DNA of 64,000 bases from an uncultured Tissierellia bacterium (GCA_947253765.1 CAMYAK010000001.1:124001-188000), one strand, 5' to 3'; positions 52,819 through 61,397 are shown, counted from the first letter of the stretch. Notes: generated by a model not told the origin, from the sequence alone. Program-made: numbers and translations.

Positions 52819-54060
52819 CTACTTTACTATCTCATCATTAAACTTCTTTTCAAGGTCAACCAATAGGCTACCTATATCTGTAGAATGGATAAAATCCCAA
52901 CCTACCCACTTGAATTTCTGGTCTTTTCCTAAACCGTTATCTACATCCTTATTTGTAGAAGGGAACTTACCATTTACTGAGAATACCCTGCCGACCTCTG
53001 GAGACATAAAAAAGTCTACAACCGGCTGGGCTCTCTCCTTGTTCTTCTTCTTTGATATCATAAATATGGGACTGATCACTGCCCCATCTTCTGGCCACAC
53101 AGCAATTTGCTTGTCTCCCTGTATCATCTGTGTAAAGAAGTAAGGTATTATGCTAACTGCTGGCTGACTTGCCTTTGATTTAGACTTGGCCTTTACCGCT
53201 TCAGCTGGATGTAGGCTCTTCATATATGACCTAGCAAGATTAGATATTCCCTCCATTCCGTAATCCTTATAAATACTAACAACCAAGGCATTGAATAGGT
53301 CAAGGTCTCCCATTGGAACTGCAACAGAGTCTTCAAATTCTGGACTCAATATATCTTCCCAAGTCCTAGGAACAGGTCTACCGTTTAATTGATCCTTGTC
53401 TACCAAAAATACGGCCGGCACTACACCTATGATCAGGTATTTTTTCTTAGGGTCCCTTAAATCGATATATTCATTAGCAAAGTCCTTGTTAAATTCATCT
53501 GTAGCAGCTTCAAAGACATCATCGTCCATAAACTGTCCCATCAAGGCCTTGTCAAAGAATAGGTCAAACCCCGCTGACATCAACACATCTGGTATCTGGT
53601 CGACATCTCCAGTCTTTACCTGGTCCTTGATCCAATCAAGACCAAGATTGGCAGACTGAAGTTCATAGCCTATTGTATAGTCAAAACTATCCTTGTTTTC
53701 CTTTAACCAAGACTGGAAACCTTCCAGCAAAGGAATCCTTATTGGACAAGGTAGTACTCCCTCTATATTTATATCCGCCCTCTTTTTCACAAGATTTATA
53801 GCCATCACAGAATCAACTAGTGTAGTATCAATACTAGATAGGTCACTATCCAAAAAGGCTAACAACCTCTCTTCAAACAGGTCAACATTCATCTTCTTTA
53901 GTTTTAGGGCCATTGATAGGCTTACCTTCTTGCCCATCATTTCAAGTGCCTTTGGATCCTTAAATTGTTCAAAACCATTATTTACCAAGAACTCAAGAGC
54001 CTTTGGATTTTTTTCAACAATATCATATACTTTATCATTAACCGAAAAATACTTATTCAT
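52819..54060 (-). CDS. DUF1858-fused periplasmic-binding-like protein without signal peptide
   Basis: A 413-residue protein. Residues 1-75 form a DUF1858-like domain (FSVNDKVYDIVEKNPKALEF); the remainder is a type II solute-binding fold of the iron/thiosulfate type (GYELQSANLGLDWIKDQVKT; KYLIIGVVPAVFLVDKDQL; AVWPEDGAVISPIFMISKKK). There is no signal peptide or lipobox, so it should be cytosolic, unlike normal transport binding proteins. TTAGGAGG precedes the ATG. First gene of the trio with the GTPase and ATPase. Confidence 0.72.
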   Translation of the reverse strand: MNKYFSVNDKVYDIVEKNPKALEFLVNNGFEQFKDPKALEMMGKKVSLSMALKLKKMNVDLFEERLLAFLDSDLSSIDTTLVDSVMAINLVKKRADINIEGVLPCPIRIPLLEGFQSWLKENKDSFDYTIGYELQSANLGLDWIKDQVKTGDVDQIPDVLMSAGFDLFFDKALMGQFMDDDVFEAATDEFNKDFANEYIDLRDPKKKYLIIGVVPAVFLVDKDQLNGRPVPRTWEDILSPEFEDSVAVPMGDLDLFNALVVSIYKDYGMEGISNLARSYMKSLHPAEAVKAKSKSKASQPAVSIIPYFFTQMIQGDKQIAVWPEDGAVISPIFMISKKKNKERAQPVVDFFMSPEVGRVFSVNGKFPSTNKDVDNGLGKDQKFKWVGWDFIHSTDIGSLLVDLEKKFNDEIVK

Positions 54061-54106
54061 CTTATCCTCCTAATTTTATCTATGTATCAACTTTCCTTAA
54101 TACTAT

Positions 54107-54127
54107 AATATTATAAAAGATAATATT
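54107..54127 (-). promoter_or_regulatory. 21-bp palindrome on the promoter of the DUF1858/GTPase/ATPase operon
   Basis: AATATTAT-N5-ATAATATT has perfect 8-bp arms and covers TATAAT (54110-54115, minus strand), the likely -10 of the operon 50 bp before the start codon. A repressor bound there would block the promoter. The AT-rich shape resembles metal-regulator operators only loosely, and AT-rich palindromes arise easily by chance. Confidence 0.5.
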
Positions 54128-54180
54128 ATTTAGTGACATTTGCAACAATAAACTCCATAAGCGGTTTGGCATTTAGCAAG

Positions 54181-54400
54181 CTACCTATTCTTTACTCCTT
54201 TCCGGGCATTAAAAAAGCGCTCACTCTTTTGAATGAACGCTACGCTTTTTTCTCTGTCGATTATGATATCGCAAATTGTTCGATCTATATCGTAAACTGG
54301 GATAATATTGCCTAGTATATCCAAGTTCTTCTGCTTCTTTGTTGGTGATTACTAAATTTACATCTTTTGTATCAAAACTATAGTCTCCACATGGCTTGAT
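54181..54400 (-). pseudogene. AbiEi-like type IV antitoxin remnant
   Basis: Two frames together read FDTKDVNLVITNKEAEELG and then GNIIPVYDIDRTICDIIIDR with a frameshift between them. The VYDIxRTICDII motif is typical of AbiEi-type antitoxin regulators. No start, and the partner nucleotidyltransferase toxin is absent. An AAAAAAGCG/CGCTTTTTT palindrome (about 54210-54251) inside could act as a terminator for the Fic gene upstream. Confidence 0.5.
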
Positions 54401-54504
54401 TGCTCCAGTTGGATGTCAAATAATCGGGCAATCCACGGAAAATCAGTCCGTTCGTTCTCGGAAACATGTCCACAGCCATTTTGACCTCAAAATTGCCATT
54501 TTCT

Positions 54505-55602
54505 CTACTGCTGCCGGAAGCGATACTTGCCTTTTCCGTGTCCGGTCACCGGCTCAATGATCCCGTGCTCTGCCATTTCACGCAGCAAGGCAGTGCATCT
54601 TGTCGGCTTCAGATCGAGCACTCTCTGCACATCCGATCTGCCGAATACGATCTCTTTTCCTAAAGCCTCTTGTAATTTGCGAACATGCGAAGCGGTCTTT
54701 GCTGTAAAACCCTCTTCAATGTTCACTTTTTTATTTTCAATGTTCGCTTTTTCAGAGTCAATGTTCACTTTTTCCGGTTCTTTAAAAGTGCCGCTGATGT
54801 GCAATATCCGATTATGAAGAGGATGATTCTCGTTCAACAGGAGATTGCGAAGGAACACCTCAAGGAACTCCGTCGTTTCGTGAATGCCGTTCTTCAGGTC
54901 ATTGTAATTTGCCCTGACCAGTGAATTCCGAAAATACCACGCATTCTCAGCAAAAATATCGTTTGTCACATAAAAGCCCAACGTGCACAGATACTTGATA
55001 AAGAATACCGCCGTCGTTCTGGTGTTGCCCTCACCGAAAACATGGATCTGCCACAGTCTGGAAACAAAAAGCGCAAGGTGGTGGATGATTTCATCCATCG
55101 AGAGGTTCTTATAAGAGAACTTCTTCTCTTCCGAGAAATCATAGTCCAATGTCGCCCGCAGCTCCGTAGCACTGCCATAGAGTACAGTCGCGCCATTTAA
55201 GACCCATTCCTTCTTCGTGATGTTATAATCCCGAATACGTCCAGCGTGAGAATAGATGCCGGCAAACAGCTTTCTGTGAATGGAGATATATTCATTCGGC
55301 GTAAAGCTGAAGGCACGCTCGGAAAGCAGCGCGGCAATCCGTGCGGATACCTTGTCGGCCTCCTCAGTACGATCTGACGCATCACGAGTGGGATTTTCCT
55401 CGTAGTAGGTCTGCAAAAGCGCATTTGCCTCTTCAAAAGAAATCTCGCCCTCGATATTCCGGACGGCAGTATGCAACAGATATTCTGATGTCTTCAGCCC
55501 GTCAACCGCCTGCAGGCCAATTGCCGTATGCCATGCATAGCCTTTATCACGCTTTGCGGGCTCGGATTCTTTGATATATTCCTTAAACGGATCTTTGTTC
55601 AT
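54505..55602 (-). CDS. Fic family protein, HxFxEGNxR variant
   Basis: A 365-residue Fic protein. The active-site loop is HVFGEGNTRTTAVF near residue 200: the His, Glu, Gly-Asn and Arg are kept, while the second Gly of GNGR is Thr. Residues about 270-290 hold a short repeated peptide (VNIDSEKANIENKKVNIE), probably a helical linker, and the C-terminus is a winged helix (VQRVLDLKPTRCTALLREMA). Possibly a self-regulated toxin or stress modifier. GCGAGGTG lies before the ATG. Confidence 0.87.
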   Translation of the reverse strand: MNKDPFKEYIKESEPAKRDKGYAWHTAIGLQAVDGLKTSEYLLHTAVRNIEGEISFEEANALLQTYYEENPTRDASDRTEEADKVSARIAALLSERAFSFTPNEYISIHRKLFAGIYSHAGRIRDYNITKKEWVLNGATVLYGSATELRATLDYDFSEEKKFSYKNLSMDEIIHHLALFVSRLWQIHVFGEGNTRTTAVFFIKYLCTLGFYVTNDIFAENAWYFRNSLVRANYNDLKNGIHETTEFLEVFLRNLLLNENHPLHNRILHISGTFKEPEKVNIDSEKANIENKKVNIEEGFTAKTASHVRKLQEALGKEIVFGRSDVQRVLDLKPTRCTALLREMAEHGIIEPVTGHGKGKYRFRQQ

Positions 55603-55746
55603 TACATATCACCTCGCTATCGTTTTTTGCCCTTGCCATAAATCCACCGCTTCCGCAGGTCTCGTCTAACAAGACGCTTCTTCCTCTTAGGCGGGATAAT
55701 TAAAATGTGAGAGGATAATTAAATTGTGGGAGATAATGAAAAGGTG

Positions 55747-55956
55747 CTACAGCTCATCATACTTGGCTGAGCTGCCCTTTGCTTTCTCCACCGGATATTT
55801 AGCTTCATTCTTTGCCATCTTGCTCATAACGATGTCATCCACATCCAGCCCCAGCTTATCCAGCATATTCTGGCTGTAGACAATGACATCTGCCAGTTCT
55901 TCCTTGACATGTTCCAGGTCATAATCCTTATTCTGTCTAAGGTTTCCTGTTTCATG
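55747..55956 (-). pseudogene. MazG-like nucleotide pyrophosphohydrolase remnant
   Basis: An open frame without start reads HETGNLRQNKDYDLEHVKEE, then LADVIVYSQNMLDKLGLDVD, and ends KYPVEKAKGSSAKYDEL. This is the C-terminal half of a MazG-related (RS21-C6-like) protein with the E-x-x-D (EELADV) metal motif. The N-terminal half is missing; the frame is broken right at the end of the DUF262 gene, which suggests that a defence gene landed in it. From 55603 to 55746 nothing recognisable is seen. Confidence 0.7.
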
Positions 55957-55960
55957 CTAG

Positions 55961-57748
55961 TTAACCCACATTCTTCTTCAGCTGCTCAAACGCTTCCTTA
56001 ATTCTTGCTGCCATCAGCTTCCTGCGCTCTTTCAGGAAATCTTCGTATGTCATATTCTCCCAACCATGCGGCAGGGCATTTTCTTTTTCCATCTCCAGAA
56101 TTTCCGCCTCAGTTCTACCCTGGCATACAATCGGGTAATAAATCGATGGTGCATCATCCAGAATGTCCATATTGTCCTTCCAGTCGATAAATGCGTAGTT
56201 CGCCATCTGGTTTATCATCGAATCCTTGTATCCGAGAGACTTCAGGTATGCCTTCGGGAACAGGTGATGCTTTTCAAGTGATTTCCTGTTTCCATCCGTT
56301 CCCGGTTCAAAAAGCTTAGATGCCAGCAAATTACTTTTGGAGAAAAGGATCTTTGCATTCAATATATTCAGGGAAGCAACATACGCATTCCATGCATTAT
56401 TACCTCTGCCGGAAACAGCAAGCCCTTCTGAGCCGACAAGCGTGATATCGAAATAATCGTTTGTCAGGCGTTCGCCTACTCTCGTCAAAATGAAATCCTT
56501 ATACTCATCAAGCGTGGTTAAAGTCTTAATGCTGTTCAGATGTTTTTCAACCGTAGACTCAAAGGATCCCGTATAAAGCGATACCAGCGACGCATAAAAG
56601 AACCACAAGGAGGTAAGATGCATATTCTCATTGTAGGAAGCATTGAACCTGTGCTTTGCAATCAAGTAAAAAGCATACGAGTAAAATATCGCATTTCCAG
56701 ACAGAATCAGGTCTCCAGAAAGATATCCAGCGTTCATAATTGCCTTGATAAATTCGTGCCAGCTGTGAACATCCAGCACATCTGGCAGCTTGGCCTTCAA
56801 GGTATCAAATCGCTGATTTCGAAGTTCCTCATCGACAGCACCCTTTTTGTCGAAATCCGCTCCACGAAGAAGCTTATATCCATATTTCAGACGAGCTCTG
56901 TCGAAAGCATATGCCATAACAACACGTATGACATCTTGTGCCGTAACCGTGGTAAGCTGATTGTACGATGTAGTTTTGCCTTTTGCAGGAGCAGTGGAAT
57001 CTTTGCTAAACTGCTCTATTTCACGCCTTCCGTCATCCCAATACAGCGAAAGCAAGGTAAGGATGAAGTCGTTCTGCTTTAGTGACACGCCGCCAGAATT
57101 TACTCGCACGAAAATCTCCGAGACATCCTCTTCCTCGGCATTGGACTTAATATCAAATACCGGAAGCGTATGCGTCTTCAGATTGGCAACTGCATTTATG
57201 TGGTCAGCAATAACAGCCTGTTCGTCATCAGTCAGGACTTCCCCCTTCGTAGCCCTGTAATCACTCAGCCGCTGGATAAAATCGCCTATATACTTGAAAG
57301 CATTACCGGTGGTGAAAAGCTCACTGATGTTGTAAATCCATTCAGGATCTTTCTTCGTAGCCTGGTAACCCACCTCGAATTTGTCCTGCAGAGGACAATA
57401 CGAAATGATGATTGCTTTCTCATCAAACTTTGAATTGATGACTTTCTTGCCCTTCATGACAGCATAAAGCGATGTCAGACGCTGCTGCCCATCAATAATC
57501 ACCTCCTTCGGCGAGTCGTAACTGTGTGCGTCTACGCCTATGGATTTCTTCTTATCAAGAGCAGGACATTCCCAGAGCATCAAATATCCAATCGGATACC
57601 CTCTCATCATAGAGTCAAAAAGGTCACGAACCTTTGAGTCCTTCCAGATAAAAGGACGCTGCAGTTCGGGTAATCCCAGTTCTCCCGTATCTATTTTTTC
57701 GATAAGCTGATTTACCGTCAGCGTAGTATTACTGAAAATCTCCTGCAT
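55961..57748 (-). CDS. DUF262/DUF1524 protein (GmrSD-like type IV restriction)
   Basis: About 595 residues. The N-terminal DUF262 part has the ParB-like nucleotidase motif DGQQRLTSLYAVMKG and ELQRPFIWKDSKVRDLFDSM; the C-terminal DUF1524 part has the HNH-type motif EKHHLFPKAYLKSLGY followed by the Asn/Asp stretch FIDWKDNMDIL. This is the GmrSD/BrxU-like layout that cleaves modified phage DNA. The frame is open to 57784, but the ATG at 57748 (MQEIFSNTTLTV) has AAGGAGATT upstream. Confidence 0.88.
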   Translation of the reverse strand: MQEIFSNTTLTVNQLIEKIDTGELGLPELQRPFIWKDSKVRDLFDSMMRGYPIGYLMLWECPALDKKKSIGVDAHSYDSPKEVIIDGQQRLTSLYAVMKGKKVINSKFDEKAIIISYCPLQDKFEVGYQATKKDPEWIYNISELFTTGNAFKYIGDFIQRLSDYRATKGEVLTDDEQAVIADHINAVANLKTHTLPVFDIKSNAEEEDVSEIFVRVNSGGVSLKQNDFILTLLSLYWDDGRREIEQFSKDSTAPAKGKTTSYNQLTTVTAQDVIRVVMAYAFDRARLKYGYKLLRGADFDKKGAVDEELRNQRFDTLKAKLPDVLDVHSWHEFIKAIMNAGYLSGDLILSGNAIFYSYAFYLIAKHRFNASYNENMHLTSLWFFYASLVSLYTGSFESTVEKHLNSIKTLTTLDEYKDFILTRVGERLTNDYFDITLVGSEGLAVSGRGNNAWNAYVASLNILNAKILFSKSNLLASKLFEPGTDGNRKSLEKHHLFPKAYLKSLGYKDSMINQMANYAFIDWKDNMDILDDAPSIYYPIVCQGRTEAEILEMEKENALPHGWENMTYEDFLKERRKLMAARIKEAFEQLKKNVG

Positions 57749-57789
57749 TCTGAATCTCCTTACAATATGATATCTACAAGGCAACCTGG

Positions 57790-57948
57790 TTATTTGCCTT
57801 CAAGTGCCTCTAATTCATCCTCTTCCTTCACTCCCAAAGCTTCATCAGGCAATTCCTTGAGACGGTCGTCAATTTGAGTGATGAGGCGAATAATGCACTG
57901 ATGTATTCTTGTGGCATCCTTATTATCCGAAACATCATTTTCTATCAC
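57790..57948 (-). CDS. Small acidic reading frame after an in-frame TGA
   Basis: About 52 residues from a GTG at 57948, ending KEEDELEALEGK; unknown family. It is in the same frame as the 229-residue protein just upstream and is separated from it only by the TGA at 57964-57966 and five sense codons. It may be a separate small gene with a weak start, or the true C-terminus of the larger protein cut by a nonsense mutation. No good ribosome binding site. Confidence 0.35.
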   Translation of the reverse strand: MIENDVSDNKDATRIHQCIIRLITQIDDRLKELPDEALGVKEEDELEALEGK

Positions 57949-57963
57949 TATAAATCCAGCGGA

Positions 57964-58653
57964 TCATTCCTGCGTTTTATCCGTTCCTGCCTGGGTTATA
58001 GTGAATTTGTTAGCGAAGTCCGTGGCCAACTGTGCTTCAATTCTATCTTTGATTTCCTGCAATGCATCAGCTGGAGCGCCATTATATCTCAATATTACAC
58101 CTGCAAGTTCATCCTGATTCATAGGCAGGACAGGCTTAGAATTCTTCTTGAAATTACTCACGAACAATTCATCAATATATTCCGGACTAATTTCTGAAAT
58201 GCCCAGCCTGCTATTAACAGAATAATTATAAACCCTCAGCGTCTGTACATCGACAGTTTCTGCTTTCAGGTTGTTCACAGGCTTTCTGTTGGCTCTTCGT
58301 CGTATAATCAAACTGCTTATGGTTTCGGCGATCGCTGTAAGATTCTCATTGTAAGTCAATAACTTCTTTTGTGTATCGGAAACTGTCGTTTGATATTTCT
58401 GCTTGAAATTATTGACCGCTGCTTGAAAAAGAGCAATCTTCTCATTTTTGCGCTCAGCTTTTTTCTTTTTATTTCCATACTTTAGCGAGATGCCATCTAA
58501 TATCTCAATGATATGATCTATGGTATCCTTGTCCGCCTGTTCAAGAAGATTATTCTCTCCGAGAGTCTCCAGTTTTTCAACTATTGTGTCTATTTCTCCA
58601 TCCAGTTCCCCAAGTTCATTAACGATTTTATTATTCTTTGAAAAAGAATACAT
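57964..58653 (-). CDS. Coiled-coil hypothetical protein, probably truncated
   Basis: A 229-residue mostly helical protein (NELGELDGEIDTIVEKLETL; KKKAERKNEKIALFQAAVNN), unknown family. Two facts suggest it is a fragment: the ATG lies directly after a terminator hairpin (58655-58700) with no ribosome binding site, and the frame continues beyond its TGA for another 58 codons. The 5' end was probably lost when the neighbouring restriction-modification block arrived. It sits between two defence genes and may be a former part of one. Confidence 0.45.
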   Translation of the reverse strand: MYSFSKNNKIVNELGELDGEIDTIVEKLETLGENNLLEQADKDTIDHIIEILDGISLKYGNKKKKAERKNEKIALFQAAVNNFKQKYQTTVSDTQKKLLTYNENLTAIAETISSLIIRRRANRKPVNNLKAETVDVQTLRVYNYSVNSRLGISEISPEYIDELFVSNFKKNSKPVLPMNQDELAGVILRYNGAPADALQEIKDRIEAQLATDFANKFTITQAGTDKTQE

Positions 58654-58654
58654 T

Positions 58655-58700
58655 AAAAACGGCTAAAGTCCTTATAAATCAAGGGTTTTAGCCGTTTTAC
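58655..58700 (-). terminator. Terminator of the restriction-modification operon
   Basis: AAAACGGCTAAA (plus) pairs with TTTAGCCGTTTT around a short loop; on the minus strand the stem ends in TTTTT. The following 70 bp contain a tandem GTCGCTTGTTTGTCGCTT string seen near ends of some integrated elements, so this may also mark an element boundary. Confidence 0.7.
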
Positions 58701-58772
58701 TATGCTGATTTGTCGCTTGTTTGTCGCTTAAATCTGCTTTACGATACTACAAGATAACAGGGGATATTAGCT

Positions 58773-61019
58773 TTAATCTGATAAGTTGGCTATATCCTGC
58801 GACAGTTGTTCTTGTGCTTTTCTGAACTTTTCTTGAAGTGCCAAAAAGTCCTTTAGCTTTGTCTGTACAAACGCTTGCTGTTCCTTAATAGGGATATAGT
58901 CAATGTAGTAGTCCTTGAACATTTCCGGCGATATAGTCAATTTTGACGTTCCGTCTGCTAAGTCTGAAACAATCTGCTTTCGGATAGACGCAAAATAACA
59001 GTTGTAAAATTCTAAGTCAATCGGATATTTAGGGTCATTCTTGCTTGTTAAAACAAGGCAAAGATTGCTTGCAATAAACTTCCCGTTAACATAGTGGCTA
59101 CGTCCTAAAGAACCAGCCGCGCTAACCGCATATACAATAGCTTCTGTATCAAGCGCATATTCCGTGTGTGTTTTCCATTCTTCACTTGCTGTTACAAAAG
59201 GATAGTTGCCGTCAATGTTGCTTTCACTTGCAAGCGTTCCTTTTGTCACATTGAACAGAGTGCTAACCTTAACCATCTCATAATTGCTATTACGTTTTTT
59301 TTGCACGCCTGCGCAATTCAAAACGCCGTCTTTGTAGATTTTCTTCTTTTGGCAAACGCCGGGGATTTCCCTTGAATTTGATATTGCGTCAAATATAGCG
59401 TCCTCTATCTCCGGCCATGTGCCGTTTTTATCAATACGCCCCTTGTGCTGTATGCTCACAAAACCATCATCTTCAAGGTTATAGAATAAAACATCATCAG
59501 ATTGAATATGCGGTGTTTTTGTAAAGCCGAAAATGGACGTGTTCACAGTTCTTTTTTGCTCTGAAAATAGCTTGTTCGGCATTTTGATAACATACTCAAG
59601 CTTTGCCATTTTCAGAACTTTTTCTGTCAGTCCGCCTTGGTTATGTGTCAGGGTAGGGGTAGGCATGATAATAACAAGCTTTCCGCCCGGTTCAAGATAG
59701 TTCAACGCTTGAATGGTAAATTTAATCGGGTTATTATTCTCATAAGGGGGATTGATTATAACCCTTGTAGGCTTCATGCTCCGTATATTTTCAAGCAGTT
59801 CTTTGTCACTGTTATTCACTATGCCACCTTGCGTTTCATCAAGCAGGCTACTACGATACAGCAAATTAGTTCTGCCGTCACCATGTAAAAACATATTGGA
59901 ACACGCAAGGGCAAACAGAACAGAGTCAATTTCAAAACCAATTAACTGTTTTTCCTTGATTTGGGTTATTGAGTTTTCGTCGCCTTTTGCAAGCGCAATC
60001 ATCGTTTCCATGGCTTCCATAAGAAAGCCGCCGGAACCTGCACAAGTATCTAACACAACGTCATTTATAGAAAGACGTGCCAAACGAACCATAAGTTCCT
60101 TAATATGGTCAGGGGTTAGGATAATGTTTTTGTTATCAACCTTTCCGGCACGAGATAAAAAGATTTTATAGGCGCGGCCTAAAATATCCTGCTTTTCCTC
60201 ATTCTGAAAAGGATAGAATATTTTTTCTTCAATTATGCCTATAATCTTTTTATATTCTTCAAGTGTATAATCAATGTTTTTGATAAAAGAAAACTTGTCG
60301 CGCCAGCTAAACTCTTTAGACAGACTGTTGATTTTGCTTTCAAGTTCTGTCGTAATAGCTTCAAGAATAGCTTTATTGAGATTGTGCGCTTCAAGTACAG
60401 TTGCCTTTGTTGTAGCTACTTCCTGTTTAGACGGGGCTTGAATGCTCTTATATGTGCTTCTGAAATTATTGTTTTTCAAAGCAATCATTAACCCGGAAAA
60501 GAACAGGCTGCGGTCGGTATCACGAACCTTGTTGTTATCGTTAAAGCGTTTATTCAAGTCCTTTAATACGGTTATAAGGGCTTCTGTCGTAACGCTTTCG
60601 CCGTATTTCGTCTTAACATATTGCTTTTTAATTGCAGGAATAGAAAGCAAAGTATTTTCTTGCGGGAACTCTTTTATTTCGGTCATTCCCATAAGTTTCA
60701 AATAGTACGTCAAAAGAATATTTTCCCGCGACTGTCCAGATACACTAATACCGATAATATCTTTGTGTATCTTATTATTTATCATGTAATATTGCACTTC
60801 ATCTTGCGCGGCTTCATGGTCTGTCGCTTTTGCTTCAACCACAATGCAATAATCCCCGCTATCGCAGAAAAAGTCAGGATAGCCGCTATAAGACGTGCCT
60901 TTTTTTGAAGTAAATCCATAGCCGGATGGAATAGCGGATTTCTCTATAAAAGTATTTGCGCCGTAAAAGTCACGAAAAAGGTTCTCTGTTACCGTTTCGC
61001 TAACTTTCTTTCTTGCCAT
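58773..61019 (-). CDS. Single-chain nuclease-methylase-specificity enzyme (type IIG-like)
   Basis: A 748-residue protein joining three parts. The N-terminal PD-(D/E)xK nuclease has PD at 48-49 and EAK at 62-64 (YCIVVEAKATDHE). The N6-adenine methylase core has motif I DTCAGSGGFLMEAMETM and catalytic NPPY (VIINPPYENNN). The C-terminal HsdS-like target-recognition domain (about 575-748) has a coiled-coil end. It methylates and cuts DNA as one chain. The start follows the XRE controller stop by two bases. Confidence 0.87.
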   Translation of the reverse strand: MARKKVSETVTENLFRDFYGANTFIEKSAIPSGYGFTSKKGTSYSGYPDFFCDSGDYCIVVEAKATDHEAAQDEVQYYMINNKIHKDIIGISVSGQSRENILLTYYLKLMGMTEIKEFPQENTLLSIPAIKKQYVKTKYGESVTTEALITVLKDLNKRFNDNNKVRDTDRSLFFSGLMIALKNNNFRSTYKSIQAPSKQEVATTKATVLEAHNLNKAILEAITTELESKINSLSKEFSWRDKFSFIKNIDYTLEEYKKIIGIIEEKIFYPFQNEEKQDILGRAYKIFLSRAGKVDNKNIILTPDHIKELMVRLARLSINDVVLDTCAGSGGFLMEAMETMIALAKGDENSITQIKEKQLIGFEIDSVLFALACSNMFLHGDGRTNLLYRSSLLDETQGGIVNNSDKELLENIRSMKPTRVIINPPYENNNPIKFTIQALNYLEPGGKLVIIMPTPTLTHNQGGLTEKVLKMAKLEYVIKMPNKLFSEQKRTVNTSIFGFTKTPHIQSDDVLFYNLEDDGFVSIQHKGRIDKNGTWPEIEDAIFDAISNSREIPGVCQKKKIYKDGVLNCAGVQKKRNSNYEMVKVSTLFNVTKGTLASESNIDGNYPFVTASEEWKTHTEYALDTEAIVYAVSAAGSLGRSHYVNGKFIASNLCLVLTSKNDPKYPIDLEFYNCYFASIRKQIVSDLADGTSKLTISPEMFKDYYIDYIPIKEQQAFVQTKLKDFLALQEKFRKAQEQLSQDIANLSD

Positions 61020-61020
61020 A

Positions 61021-61242
61021 TTATTCGCCGCCTTTCTCTGTGTCGCCTGTTATTTCCACTATGTCATCAAGTGTACAGTCAAGTGCGACACAGATTTTTG
61101 CTAAACTGTCCATTGCTACGGATTCATCTTTTCCCATTTTGGCAAGTATGTTCGTGCTGATACCCGCCGCCTTGCGCATTTCAGTTTTTGTCATGCGCTT
61201 GTCTATCAATAATTTCCATAATCGGTTATAGCTGTAGTTCAT
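61021..61242 (-). CDS. XRE-family controller protein of the restriction-modification operon
   Basis: A 73-residue helix-turn-helix protein (MTKTEMRKAAGISTNILAKM; SLAKICVALDCTLDDIVEIT), the size of restriction-modification C proteins. Being the first gene and sitting under a promoter whose both hexamers lie in a 14-bp inverted repeat, it probably represses or tunes its own operon. Overlap spacing of two bases with the nuclease-methylase gene supports co-expression. Confidence 0.87.
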   Translation of the reverse strand: MNYSYNRLWKLLIDKRMTKTEMRKAAGISTNILAKMGKDESVAMDSLAKICVALDCTLDDIVEITGDTEKGGE

Positions 61243-61273
61243 CCTTTCACCTCTCTATGCTGCACATAAAAAG

Positions 61274-61325
61274 ACAGGATAAATTATAGCACAAGCCTTG
61301 ATAAGCTGTCAATAATTTATCCTGT
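61274..61325 (-). promoter_or_regulatory. Promoter inside a 14-bp inverted repeat (controller operator)
   Basis: ACAGGATAAATTAT (61274-61287) and ATAATTTATCCTGT (61312-61325) are perfect inverted copies. On the minus strand TTGACA (61307-61312) and TATAAT (61283-61288), 18 bp apart, touch or overlap the arms. The start would be near 61276, 34 bp before the controller ATG. Confidence 0.8.
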
Positions 61326-61397
61326 AAACATGATATTTCGTATTTATGAACGGCGGCGGGCATTCGCCCATTTTTGAGCAAAAGTACCTTGCGGCGA

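Noticed and set aside
38291..54405. TCTCCACATGRCTTGA copies near 38295 and 54392 as direct repeats flanking the iron block
   Set aside because: Only about 16 bp with one mismatch and no extension; in 64 kb such a match is expected by chance.
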